DNA from: Acidobacteriota bacterium | Lineage (GTDB): Bacteria > Acidobacteriota > Terriglobia > Acidiferrales > UBA7541 | Direction: 5' to 3' | Length of the DNA: 64,000 nt | Assembly: GCA_013289955.1 (NCBI GenBank) | Contig: JABCYZ010000034.1 | Coordinates: 1 to 64,000 of the forward strand | In this document: positions 1 to 8,309 of the stretch, in pieces | How positions within the stretch are numbered: position 1 is the first letter of the stretch | How the letters are laid out: the number at the start of each line of letters is the position of its first letter | Translations under genes and position numbers: made by a program | Notes under the pieces: model-generated | Told to the model about the DNA's origin: nothing | The model's input: only the letters and a program-made list of their open reading frames with translations | The model's database searches: none

Positions 1-46
1 CCATAGGGCCCGCGTCCGCCGCAAACTGGGCGGCCACGTTCAAACG

Positions 47-116
47 GCTTAATCGAACGCGCGCAGAACACCCTGCCTGTCTTCACGTATTCGCGAAAAC
101 GCGCGTCCGATTAAGC
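47..116. repeat. Long imperfect inverted repeat
   Basis: Positions 47-62 and 101-116 are reverse complements at 15 of 16 positions, with a 38-base spacer, giving a 70-base stem-loop unit. The outer ends read GCTTAATCG and CGATTAAGC. No transposase is visible next to it. The size and the terminal pyrimidine/purine pattern recall an integron attC site, but the expected AAC/GTT cores are AAT/ATT here, so a functional attC is doubtful. It may also be a terminator-like or MITE-derived structure. Confidence 0.5.
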
Positions 117-191
117 GCTAGCGTTTACCAGGAGTTGAAACTCAGCGAAGGACCAGACCCACTGGTCGAGCCGGTCATTCGAGCCACGGAA

Positions 192-611
192 TTACGCTGC
201 TTCTTCAACAGCCGTCAGAAATTGGACGGGGGGCAGATAGCCATGCTCTTCAATGTAATGGACAATCAGCACGGGGGCAGCGAATGTAACTCCTGCGCTG
301 GAAACTCTAATCTCGCCATTGCTTATACGGGACGCGAGCCAATTTCCATTGGGGCTATTCAAATCCAAAACAAGATGGTGAGGAGCGAGGGTTTCCTTAG
401 GGAGAGCGGGTTCAGCACATTAATCCTAGATGTGAGAGCCCCGATAAATTTCCACAGGTTTGGCGGCAAGCAATTTCAACCTTTGGATTAGATAAGCGTC
501 GACAGTTCCTTGAGTGAACGGATGAGTATTATCCAGCCAGCCCACGTTAAGTACCCACGGCTGCGAAAGGCCTCCGTATTCATAATGGGAAAGGTCGGGG
601 AAATAAGTCAT
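192..611 (-). pseudogene. Broken small conserved protein, two in-frame stops
   Basis: One continuous reading frame of 139 codons runs from an ATG at 611 to a TAA at 192, interrupted by TAG at 426-428 and TAA at 420-422, with one sense codon between them. Before the stops the protein begins MTYFPDLSHYEYGG and contains VLNVGWLDNTHPF. After them the frame stays open and reads APVLIVHYIEEHGYLPP near the end. I recall both parts from one small family of uncharacterised cytosolic proteins that carries a Cys-rich HxCxxC-like motif in the middle, exactly where the stops fall. A nonsense-disrupted gene or a local sequence error are both possible; homology is from memory. Confidence 0.6.
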
Positions 612-927
612 CGCCCTGGTTTACTCCGCTTTTCGATTCTACTAAGGTCGGAGAAACTTTGTAAGCCGTGTGTAAGGCGGAATTTTCGCTCGTGGCACAT
701 TGGATTCGGAGTAGGCGTGTCGATACCGGAGTTTCCGCTTGATAAGTGCGGGAAAACTCCGCGAAAAACGATGCGTCCTAAGCGGGTCCGTGGGCATCGT
801 CGCACGCCTAATCGGAGAAGTGGATTTCGGCGGATCGGCTACAGATGGCAGCACAACTCTGGAACGGGTAATCCTCTCAGCGCACGCGTTACCGGAGTTG
901 GCCTGTTCCACTTGGATCGATAACGCG
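612..927. other. Non-coding gap, nothing recognised
   Basis: Short overlapping open frames exist on both strands but none resembles a known protein or has a convincing ribosome binding site. No RNA gene, repeat or promoter was recognised. Confidence 0.4.
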
Positions 928-1542
928 TTAAGGCAACAGCCCAAGACCTATCAGTTCGGTCCGAAGCGCGGCTGCGTCTGTAAATAGGATGCCATGCATA
1001 CCAAAGGCCATCGCTGCCTCCACGTTGGGTTCGCGGTCATCGATGTAAACAGTCAAGGCAGGGTCGATCGCAAAAGTCTCCAGGAAAAGTTTGAAAATGC
1101 GCGGATCAGGTTTCAGCAGTTTCACCTCCCCAGAAAGCATTACTCCGCTGAACCACTTCAAAAACTCGAACCGCTTCAGAGCGGCAGGGAAGGTCTCAAC
1201 AGACCAGTTGCTCAGTGCATATAAGGGAACTCTGTGAGAATTTAGCCCCGTGAGGATGTCAACAGTGCCAGAGATTGGCCCGGCTAGCATCTCGTCATAC
1301 CGTCGGACCCAGGCATCAATCAACGGTGCCTTATGCGGATGAACTAGCTTCAGTGAAGAGCAGGCATCGGCAAACGGGCGACCAGCGTCCTGTTGTTCGT
1401 TCCAGGATTGTGTACACACCTTGGCGAGAAACTCCTCCATCGCTTCCATGTCGCCATCAAAAAGCTTGCGATACAAATACCGTGGGTTCCAATCAATCAG
1501 AACCCCGCCGAGATCGAACACGGCGATGGAGCATTGAGCCAT
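928..1542 (-). CDS. HAD-superfamily hydrolase (YihX-like phosphatase)
   Basis: A 204-residue protein of the size and order of the HAD subfamily containing YihX sugar phosphatases and haloacid dehalogenases. Motif I is FDLGGVLIDW with the nucleophile Asp10; as in YihX, the usual second Asp is replaced by Gly. Motif II is ALSNWS, motif III the Lys in LKPDPRIF, and motif IV is YIDDREPN. The region between motifs I and II is a helical cap of about 80 residues. It should act in the cytoplasm on small phosphorylated metabolites, but the substrate cannot be read from sequence. It is monocistronic, with no partner gene close by. Confidence 0.88.
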   Translation of the reverse strand: MAQCSIAVFDLGGVLIDWNPRYLYRKLFDGDMEAMEEFLAKVCTQSWNEQQDAGRPFADACSSLKLVHPHKAPLIDAWVRRYDEMLAGPISGTVDILTGLNSHRVPLYALSNWSVETFPAALKRFEFLKWFSGVMLSGEVKLLKPDPRIFKLFLETFAIDPALTVYIDDREPNVEAAMAFGMHGILFTDAAALRTELIGLGLLP

Positions 1543-1927
1543 GAGGAAAAAATTCTAACTGAGAGAACGACTCCGGTCGAGGTGTTCAGTATTCAGCGAA
1601 CCTGTCTTTGAGATCACGCGTAAAGCCCAAGAGGGAGACTCAGGTTGCCAGGGGTTAGCCATTCTCTCGACGCGGGAGTGATCGAACACCGGTGGGGCAG
1701 GCGACTGGAAGGAACGTGGCGCGCTCTATTGCGTTGTACGATGTGGAGTCACCATATCTCCAAATGGCTCCATATGGAGTTGGCTTCACTCCGACCTAAA
1801 CATCTTCTCGATCAAAACTTCGACGAAGATTACTTCTCCAAGCTCCCTTTCGAGGGAGCAATGCCTCATCAAGTGCACGGTGTTCTACCTCGCGCCACGT
1901 TTCGAGGAGCCTCTGTGGATGGCGGCT
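1543..1927. other. Non-coding gap with a 12-base palindrome
   Basis: No convincing gene. Positions 1768-1779 form a perfect palindrome, CTCCATATGGAG, with related CCATAT and TCTCCAAATGG sequences just upstream. It might be a regulator site, but no promoter elements could be tied to it. Confidence 0.3.
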
Positions 1928-2212
1928 TCATTTGCCTTCTCTCAATCGATGGCTGTCGGAGGCGCGCAGCGTCAAGCCATAGATCTTCCTGATCTGCGCG
2001 ATTTCTTTCAGGGTCTGCGGAGAAAACGGAGGCCTACCTTCGAAAGCATGAAGGACAACGCCCTCAAGCAAGTCGCCGAAACTCATATCTTTCAGCTCAG
2101 CCACCGCTTTCAGCACTTTGAGCAACCGCTTTTCCAAGCGAACGCCTGTTTGTACCCGGACGACTTCGATGCCTTCGTTCCTCATGGGTACCAATGTACG
2201 ATGGTAGGTCAT
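1928..2212 (-). CDS. Small conserved hypothetical protein
   Basis: About 94 residues from an ATG at 2212; the frame is open to an ATG at 2332, but that extension reaches toward the relic of an ADOP gene and looks non-native. The core reads VRLEKRLLKVLKAVAELKDMS followed by FGDLLEGVVLHAFEGRPPF and a C-terminal helix ending ADSHRLRE-like. It is Leu- and Lys-rich and helical, without signal peptide or membrane segment. I recall similar proteins in Acidobacteriota, some resembling ribbon-helix-helix antitoxin-like proteins, but no function is known. No strong ribosome binding site precedes either start. No toxin-like partner lies next to it. Confidence 0.55.
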   Translation of the reverse strand: MTYHRTLVPMRNEGIEVVRVQTGVRLEKRLLKVLKAVAELKDMSFGDLLEGVVLHAFEGRPPFSPQTLKEIAQIRKIYGLTLRASDSHRLREGK

Positions 2213-2360
2213 AGGAGGCAAGGGCGAATCCGCAACGGAATAGTTCCGGAAGCTGCTCGGCCAAACCAGTTTCGTCAAAGCAAGGAGATTCGCATCGACC
2301 CTCGGGAGCGGTTCAAGTACGGGAAACAGCACTGGTCCCTATCGAAGCGGGGGACTTCGC

Positions 2361-2432
2361 CCAACTCCCCTTCGACCGTCCCTTTCGGGACAGCGAGCGG
2401 AGTCCGTCTGATTTGCTTCGCCGCAGTGACAT
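2361..2432 (-). pseudogene. 5' stub of a third tandem ADOP permease gene
   Basis: Immediately downstream (in transcription) of the 892-aa permease, an ATG at 2432 begins a sequence that aligns with that permease's own first codons: about 60 of 71 positions match in my manual alignment, including the segment for SDGLRSL and RKGR. One base is missing in the GGGACGGGTCGAAG stretch, which breaks the frame, and similarity ends near 2361. The junction TTCTTACTCG before the next permease stop is also shared with the junction at 5110-5125. This is best read as the remains of a third tandem copy. Confidence 0.7.
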
Positions 2433-2438
2433 GGGTTC

Positions 2439-5117
2439 TTACTCGAAACGAAGTGCGACCATCGGATCGACTCGCATGGCCCGCCGGGCTGGAATCAAAG
2501 TTGCAACCAGCGCCGCAACGAGAAGCAACAGTGAGACACCGGCCAGCGTCATCGGGTCATTTGGTTTCACCCCATAAAGCAGCCCAGCCAGAAACCGGCT
2601 GAGAAACAACGCTAAGGTTGCTCCCAAACCTATCCCTAAACTCACCAGTAGAATCCCTTCTCCTGCAATCATCGTCAGGATACTGCCGGCATCCGCTCCA
2701 AGGGCCATACGAAGCCCTATTTCGTTAGTACGCTGCGTTACTAGCTGGGAAAGGACACCGTACAATCCAATGACCGCCAACAGCAAAGCGAATCCGGCGA
2801 AAGAACCCACGACCAAAGCGCGAAAACGGGGGTAGGCCAGATGCTCTTTCAAGAGAAGGTGTTCCGCCGTTTGTATATTGCTGACAGGTATGCTTGGATC
2901 GAGCGCTGAGACCTGACGCTGCACGATGTTGGCCAAGCCCATCGGATCAACGTTGCTTCGTACTAGAAGCGTGACTCTGCTGGGCGGCATCTGCGAAACG
3001 GGGAGGAACATTGCAGGAGTGTCCAGCCAACTCATCTCTTGAAAAGGATTTCCTCTCTTTTCGTTTGTGACAACTCCGACGATTCTCCGCCAGGGGTTGC
3101 GTTCAGGCGGAGCGCCAAAAGTCCGAATGTGCTGGCCCACAGGATCGTCAGCGGGGAAATACTTTGCTGCAAGAGCTTCATTCACGATGGCGACAGGTTC
3201 GGTTTGCAACTGATCGTCCGCTTTGAAGCTTCGTCCTTTCAGCAGCGGGATTCCGAGAGCTGAAAAATACTTGGGAGAAATTGATAGTACTCCGGAATCG
3301 TAGTGAGCGGTTTCCGGTGTGGACGGCTGGCGTCTTTCGACCTCAAGCGCGTCGAAGCCTTGAATGGGCCGAAAAGGGAGCAGGGAAGAAACCGCCGTTG
3401 TCTGTACCCCGGGAAGCGCATCCAATCCGCGGAAAATCTGGTCGTATATTCTTACTCGGTCCAGATCTAGGCTGTATGTTTTGGGCGGCAGGCTGATTGT
3501 CATCGTTGCTATGCGATCCGGTGCAAATCCGAATGGGATGGATGCAAAGCGGGCGGCGCTCTCCATGAGGAGGCCAGCACCTGCTAGGAGCACCAGGGAC
3601 AGCATCACTTCAGCCACAATAAGCATCCTGGCCATCCGGCGTTTCCCGATCCCTTGTGTCGTGCCTTGACTGTTTGCTCGGAGGACTTCCACCAGGTTAA
3701 TCTTTGACGCCTTCCAGGCTGGTACCAGGCCAAAAAAAAGGGTCGTGAGCACCGACAGGCTTGCCGTAAAGAGCAGGACCGGGGCGTTGATGCGAACCAC
3801 AGCAGCCGATGGCAACTCCACTGGTTTCGTGATGTTAAATAGATGAATAACGGCCGCGGCGAGACAAGCACCAAGCCCAGCAGCGAATAGCGACAGCAAC
3901 AAACCTTCGGTCAACAGCTGTCGGAGCAAGCGAATCATTCCTGATCCAATCGCAGAGCGAATCGCCAGCTCCCTGTGTCGCGACAGAGATCGTGTTAGCA
4001 AGAGATTCGCCACATTCCCGCAGCCAACGAGCAGCAGTGCGCTTACCGCGCCGAACAGTACAATAAGGCTCAAACGGAGGTTGGGGCCGGCCAGCCATGT
4101 GAGTTCTTCGTGTAACGGGAGAACCAGAGGTCGAGTCTCGGTGGCGTGTCGGTCATGTTCGTTCGCGCGGTCATGCAGTAGAACGAGCTCCGATGTTGCC
4201 GCAGAGATGGAAACACCAGCCTTCAGGTGCGCGTAGATAGCCAGGCCAGAATGACGTGGATCTCGCTCTAGGTTGTTATTGGGGCATATAAGGGTCCAGA
4301 TTTGCGTGTCTTCCGGGAAAAACGTAAATGTGTCAGGCATTACCCCAATGACATCGCAAGCCTGATCGTCGAGCCTAATCGTGTTTCCAATGATGCGTTT
4401 CTGTCCACCGAGAATGTTTTTCCAAAAGGGATAAGCCAGAACAACTGTGCATCCGCGCGACAAGTCCTCCGCGGCGAAGGTTCGGCCGAGTGCCGGCGGT
4501 ACTCCCAAAAGCGAAAAGAAGCCGAGCGTGGCCTGCACCTCGTGAATCTCCTTGGAAGTTCCGAAGCCAGTCAATGTTGGGTTTCCGGCTATCCACGTCA
4601 TCCCGGCAAGACGATCGAAGCTCCGGCTCTCGTCTCGATACGCCTCAAAATCCTGATAGAGATCCATCAGCTTCGACAGCCCGGTGGCACGTGCTTCGCG
4701 GTCGTAGATGACAACCATGCGGCTCGAATCACGATAAGGCAGGGGTGTGAGAAGAACAGCGTGAAAAATGCTAAAGATGATTGTGCTTGCGCCAATGCCG
4801 AGTGCTAGCGTGAGCACGGCGACCGCAGTGAAGCCGGGAGACTTGCGGAGCATGCGGGTGGCGAAGCGCAAATCCTGCCACAATGTCTCCATAAAAGATT
4901 CCCAGCCGGCAGAGCGCACAACTTCCTTCGTAACTTCGAGACTTCCCCGCTCCAAGCGCACGGCGCGAAGCGCTTCGCTGCGGCTCATCCCCTCTTTTAT
5001 CTTTTCCTCGGCTGCCATCTCCAAGAAACCGTTCAGTTCCTCTTCGAGCTCCCCTTCGACCCGTCCCTTTCGGAACAGCGATCGGAGTCCGTCTGACAGG
5101 CTTCGCAGCAGCGGCAT
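2439..5117 (-). CDS. ADOP-type orphan ABC permease (MacB/FtsX family)
   Basis: An 892-residue membrane protein of the acidobacterial duplicated orphan permease type. Residues 1-80 are the cytoplasmic permease-prefix region (SDGLRSLFRKGR, then a charged helix). Residues about 85-115 hold the first membrane helix with LRKSPGFTAVAVLTLALGIG, followed by a MacB-type periplasmic domain. A second bundle of helices lies at about 350-430 (FtsX domain with NVANLLLTRS), a second periplasmic domain follows, and the C-terminal FtsX domain ends IPARRAMRVDPMVALRFE. No ATPase gene is nearby, as is usual for ADOPs, so substrate and energy source are unknown. It lies 6 bases behind the 891-aa paralog and is probably controlled by the PadR gene at the head of the operon. 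Confidence 0.93.
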   Translation of the reverse strand: MPLLRSLSDGLRSLFRKGRVEGELEEELNGFLEMAAEEKIKEGMSRSEALRAVRLERGSLEVTKEVVRSAGWESFMETLWQDLRFATRMLRKSPGFTAVAVLTLALGIGASTIIFSIFHAVLLTPLPYRDSSRMVVIYDREARATGLSKLMDLYQDFEAYRDESRSFDRLAGMTWIAGNPTLTGFGTSKEIHEVQATLGFFSLLGVPPALGRTFAAEDLSRGCTVVLAYPFWKNILGGQKRIIGNTIRLDDQACDVIGVMPDTFTFFPEDTQIWTLICPNNNLERDPRHSGLAIYAHLKAGVSISAATSELVLLHDRANEHDRHATETRPLVLPLHEELTWLAGPNLRLSLIVLFGAVSALLLVGCGNVANLLLTRSLSRHRELAIRSAIGSGMIRLLRQLLTEGLLLSLFAAGLGACLAAAVIHLFNITKPVELPSAAVVRINAPVLLFTASLSVLTTLFFGLVPAWKASKINLVEVLRANSQGTTQGIGKRRMARMLIVAEVMLSLVLLAGAGLLMESAARFASIPFGFAPDRIATMTISLPPKTYSLDLDRVRIYDQIFRGLDALPGVQTTAVSSLLPFRPIQGFDALEVERRQPSTPETAHYDSGVLSISPKYFSALGIPLLKGRSFKADDQLQTEPVAIVNEALAAKYFPADDPVGQHIRTFGAPPERNPWRRIVGVVTNEKRGNPFQEMSWLDTPAMFLPVSQMPPSRVTLLVRSNVDPMGLANIVQRQVSALDPSIPVSNIQTAEHLLLKEHLAYPRFRALVVGSFAGFALLLAVIGLYGVLSQLVTQRTNEIGLRMALGADAGSILTMIAGEGILLVSLGIGLGATLALFLSRFLAGLLYGVKPNDPMTLAGVSLLLLVAALVATLIPARRAMRVDPMVALRFE

Positions 5118-5123
5118 ATATTC

Positions 5124-7799
5124 TTACTCGTAACGCAAAGCAACTATGGGGTCGACACACATGGCCCTGCGCGCGGGGATGTAGCTAGCGACCAAGGCTA
5201 CAACGAACAGCAGCAAAGGAACGCAAATGAATGCCAGAGGGTCGTGCGCACTGAGACCGAAAAGCATGCTGGAAAGCACATGGGACACAACAGCACACGC
5301 GCCCACACCCGCAAGCCCGCCGACTAGGACCGGCCGCATGGCCTGCCTAAGGACCAGCTTCATAACTTCGCTGCGATCGGCTCCAAGAGCCATGCGGATG
5401 CCGATCTCGTGCACACACTGGCTTACGCTGTAGGACGCCATCCCATATACACCGATCGAAGCAAGCAGCACTGCTAGAGCGCCCAGCGCCCCCGAGAGCG
5501 CGGCTAGTATACGCGAGGGTGAGCGCCAGACTTCGAGGTAGTCTGCGAGCCTGACCACATCGACGGGCATATCGGGATCGAGAGACCGCACGGCTTCGCG
5601 AATGCCTTTGGCGACCGGCGTGAAGCTTCCGTCGAAGCGCAGCAGCACATAAGTGCGCACGTTATCTTGTGGCCCGGCCGGAAAATAGAGGTATGGCGCC
5701 TTGACGTCGCCCAGATGCGAAACTTGTGCGTCCCTGGCCACGCCAATAACCGAGTATTCGCGCCCTGTATCTTGTCGCAGTGTTTTGCCGAGAGGGTCTT
5801 CGCCGGGCCAAATGCGTTGTGCTGTAGATTCGGTGACGATAATTCCCGGCGCGTCCTCTGTCTCGTCTGGTGTAAAGTCGCGCCCGCGTACGATGGGGAT
5901 GCCGACCACAGAAAAATAGTCTGGCGTGATGTGATTGTATTCGATCAGGATTTTGTCGGGTCGGCCAGGAATGGTCATATAGTCGGCGCTGAAGTCGTGG
6001 CTCAGCGGCGCGCACTCCGCTTGCGCAATTTCGCTCACGCCAGGAAGCCCCGCAAGTCGCTCTCGCAACCGGCCAATAAATCCCGTCGCCCTGTTTTCAT
6101 CGTAACCCTGTGCTTTGGGATAAAGGAACGCTGCCGCAACTTCGTTCATCTCAAATCCGGGATCGACTGTCTGCGCGTAATAAAGCCCGCGCAGCAGCAA
6201 TCCCGCCGCCAACAACAGAATCATGCACACGGCGATCTGAGCGCCGACCAGAGTGTTGCGCAAGAACCGCCCGCTCTTCTTGCCGTGGCCAGCCTGTGCG
6301 CCGTTTTCTTTCAATGCGGTGTTGAGGTCGACTCGCGAGCTTTGCAAAGCCGGGGTGAGGCCAAACACGATTCCAGTAAGAATGGTCAGCGCCAGCGCGT
6401 AGGCGAGCACGCGAAAGTCCGGCGCAACATTCACGACAAGAGTAGAAAATTGATGCGGCAGGCGAGAGGTGAGAAACCGCGTAATGCTTGCAAACGACCA
6501 AAACGCGAGCAGCGATCCCAGTACTCCTCCGAACACGGAAAGCAGGAGACTCTCTGTCAAGAATTGCCGCACCAGGCGCGACCGGCTCGCGCCGATGGAT
6601 AGCCGCAGCGCGATTTCCTTGTGGCGCGCAGAAGCGCGTGCAAGCAGAAGATTGGCAACGTTTGCGCACGCAATCAGCAGCACGAGTCCGAAAGCGGCGA
6701 GAATTAGGAAAGCCACGGGGACGAGGCTTTCCCGCTCCTCTGGCCTGCCGAAAAAGGTTGCCGTCGAGATCGCCAAGGAAGTGGAGCGGCCTGGTTGCAG
6801 CTGATCGATGCGTCCGGCGATAACACCAAGGTCCGCCCGCACTTCCTCCATCGTAACGCCTGGCCGTACGCGGCCGAGCAGGGCCAGCCAACTCATATTG
6901 TCATCCGCCAAGCGATCGCGCCCTGCGTCCAGAACCTTTTGAATGGTTATGGGAACCCAGAATGCGCTCGGAATCGGCTCTGTGCCCGTGAATCGCGGAG
7001 GAGCGACGCCAATTACCGTGAATGCCATGCGGTTCAGAGTAATTCTCTTGCCTACAAGTGCTCGGTCGCCTCCAAACGTGCCCTTCCACAATTGGTCGCT
7101 AACGACGACGACGGCGTTCCCGCCCGAAACGGCGCAATCGGAATCGACAAAGCCACGACCCTGTGCCGGATGCTCGTTCAAAACTTCGAAGTAGTTGCAT
7201 GAGGTTGCCGTCCCCAAGAATTGCTGCATCTTACCGCCAGCAGGAAAGGTTCCTTCGAGGAAGGGCTCATAGGTCAGAAGTCCCGAGAAGACATGATTGT
7301 GATCGCGATAGTCGAGATATTCCGAGTACGAGAACATGCTGGTCTCGCCGTGAGTGTTGCGAATGGCGCGCTGATGAAAGATCTGGCTTACGCTGACCAA
7401 CTGTTCCGCACGAGGGACCGGAAGCAACCGCAACGCCGCGCCATTTAGCACCGAAAAGATTCCAACGTTTATTCCGACGCCTAGAGCAATCGCCAGAACA
7501 GCGGCCGCCGTGAAGCCAGGATTCTTGCGTAACATGCGGGCGGAGAACCGCAGATCTTGCCAAGAGCTCTCCACAAAAGATTCCCAGCCCGCGGTGCGGA
7601 TGACTTCTCTCGTCACTTCGAGGCTCCCCCGCTCCAGGCGCACGGCGCGAAGCGCTTCGCTGCGGCTCATCCCCTCTTTTATCTTTTCCTCGGCCGCCAT
7701 CTCCAAGAAAACGTTTAGTTCCTCGTCCAGCTCCTGGCCGATCCGTTCCTTGCGGAACAGCGACCGGAGTCCGCTCGCTATGTTTCGCAGTACCGACAT
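5124..7799 (-). CDS. ADOP-type orphan ABC permease (MacB/FtsX family)
   Basis: An 891-residue paralog of the downstream permease with the same layout: prefix region (residues 1-80), membrane helix with LRKNPGFTAAAVLAIALGVG, periplasmic MacB domain, FtsX domain with ANVANLLLARASARHKEIALR near residue 390, second periplasmic domain, and C-terminal FtsX domain ending IPARRAMCVDPIVALRYE. The prefix-coding DNA contains a 57-base stretch (7638-7694) identical to the downstream copy (4956-5012), although the rest of the two genes has diverged strongly. It begins 6 bases after the padR stop, so the three genes form one operon. The function is presumably envelope-associated transport or signalling, but no substrate is predictable. 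Confidence 0.93.
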   Translation of the reverse strand: MSVLRNIASGLRSLFRKERIGQELDEELNVFLEMAAEEKIKEGMSRSEALRAVRLERGSLEVTREVIRTAGWESFVESSWQDLRFSARMLRKNPGFTAAAVLAIALGVGINVGIFSVLNGAALRLLPVPRAEQLVSVSQIFHQRAIRNTHGETSMFSYSEYLDYRDHNHVFSGLLTYEPFLEGTFPAGGKMQQFLGTATSCNYFEVLNEHPAQGRGFVDSDCAVSGGNAVVVVSDQLWKGTFGGDRALVGKRITLNRMAFTVIGVAPPRFTGTEPIPSAFWVPITIQKVLDAGRDRLADDNMSWLALLGRVRPGVTMEEVRADLGVIAGRIDQLQPGRSTSLAISTATFFGRPEERESLVPVAFLILAAFGLVLLIACANVANLLLARASARHKEIALRLSIGASRSRLVRQFLTESLLLSVFGGVLGSLLAFWSFASITRFLTSRLPHQFSTLVVNVAPDFRVLAYALALTILTGIVFGLTPALQSSRVDLNTALKENGAQAGHGKKSGRFLRNTLVGAQIAVCMILLLAAGLLLRGLYYAQTVDPGFEMNEVAAAFLYPKAQGYDENRATGFIGRLRERLAGLPGVSEIAQAECAPLSHDFSADYMTIPGRPDKILIEYNHITPDYFSVVGIPIVRGRDFTPDETEDAPGIIVTESTAQRIWPGEDPLGKTLRQDTGREYSVIGVARDAQVSHLGDVKAPYLYFPAGPQDNVRTYVLLRFDGSFTPVAKGIREAVRSLDPDMPVDVVRLADYLEVWRSPSRILAALSGALGALAVLLASIGVYGMASYSVSQCVHEIGIRMALGADRSEVMKLVLRQAMRPVLVGGLAGVGACAVVSHVLSSMLFGLSAHDPLAFICVPLLLFVVALVASYIPARRAMCVDPIVALRYE

Positions 7800-7805
7800 G
7801 ACCGT

Positions 7806-8138
7806 TTACGAGGCCTCCAAGATTCGGGCGATCGCCGCCACTTGCCTGCCCCATTCTCGTGTTTCGCTGTTGAGCCTCTTTCGCCCCTGCTCTGTCAAGA
7901 CGTAGTATTTGGCGCGCCTGCTGTTCTGGGTGGCTTTCCATTCGCTTCTGATGAGCCCGGCTCGTTGCAGCCGCTGAAAGGCGACAAAGAGCGAACCGGC
8001 ATTAAGGTGGAAAACGCCCTTGCTCGTCTGTTCGAGCCGGACGGCGATCCCATATCCATGCATGGGTTCGAGCGCCAGCGTTTTCAGAATGAGCATGTCC
8101 AGAGTGCCCTGGACGAGATCACTCGGCTTGTCTGCCAT
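7806..8138 (-). CDS. PadR family transcriptional regulator
   Basis: A 110-residue winged-helix regulator: LVQGTLDMLILKTLALEPMHGYGIAVRL is the PadR N-terminal helix pattern (positions about 8-35), followed by the wing (residues about 50-85) and a C-terminal helix. I chose the second ATG (8138) because AGGAGG lies 10 bases upstream; the first ATG at 8147 would directly abut it. It heads the operon with two ADOP permeases, a pairing typical for Acidobacteriota, and probably represses the operon in response to a small ligand. A promoter and a palindrome lie right in front of it. Confidence 0.92.
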   Translation of the reverse strand: MADKPSDLVQGTLDMLILKTLALEPMHGYGIAVRLEQTSKGVFHLNAGSLFVAFQRLQRAGLIRSEWKATQNSRRAKYYVLTEQGRKRLNSETREWGRQVAAIARILEAS

Positions 8139-8148
8139 TTGACGCATT

Positions 8149-8167
8149 CCTCCTGAGAATCAGGAGG
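8149..8167. promoter_or_regulatory. Perfect palindrome, candidate PadR operator
   Basis: CCTCCTGA and TCAGGAGG form 8-base perfect arms around a GAA spacer, lying just downstream of the -10 element and covering the expected transcription start and the Shine-Dalgarno sequence of padR. That position suits autorepression. Binding by this PadR is inference; the arms include the ribosome binding site, so part of the symmetry could be coincidental. Confidence 0.5.
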
Positions 8168-8168
8168 A

Positions 8169-8196
8169 AGAATACTCTTCTCCTACTGATTGTCAA
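8169..8196 (-). promoter_or_regulatory. Sigma-70-type promoter of the padR-ADOP operon
   Basis: On the minus strand TTGACA (8191-8196) is a perfect -35 element and TATTCT (8169-8174) a close -10 element, with a 16-base spacer. Predicted transcription start is near 8162, inside the adjacent palindrome. Confidence 0.65.
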
Positions 8197-8309
8197 GAGG
8201 AGAACCGCGGCGGGTGATCGTGCAATGAGGTGACTCGAATCGCGTGCTTCTGGTCGGTGCGGTACTCTAGTCGGCGCGGCTCGAAGTGCACGGAATGGAA
8301 AGAGGGTTC

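Noticed and set aside
135..491. 118-codon open frame on the plus strand
   Set aside because: It is antisense to the broken conserved gene and has no recognisable content.
921..930. TAACGCGTTA palindrome at the end of the HAD gene
   Set aside because: Too short and includes the stop codon; no partner site seen.
510..987. Several overlapping open frames of 60-137 codons on both strands
   Set aside because: Arg-rich, no family resemblance and no ribosome binding sites; likely chance frames.
1645..2602. Plus-strand open frames of 115 and 240 codons
   Set aside because: They run antisense to the small conserved gene and the end of the permease and lack protein-like features.
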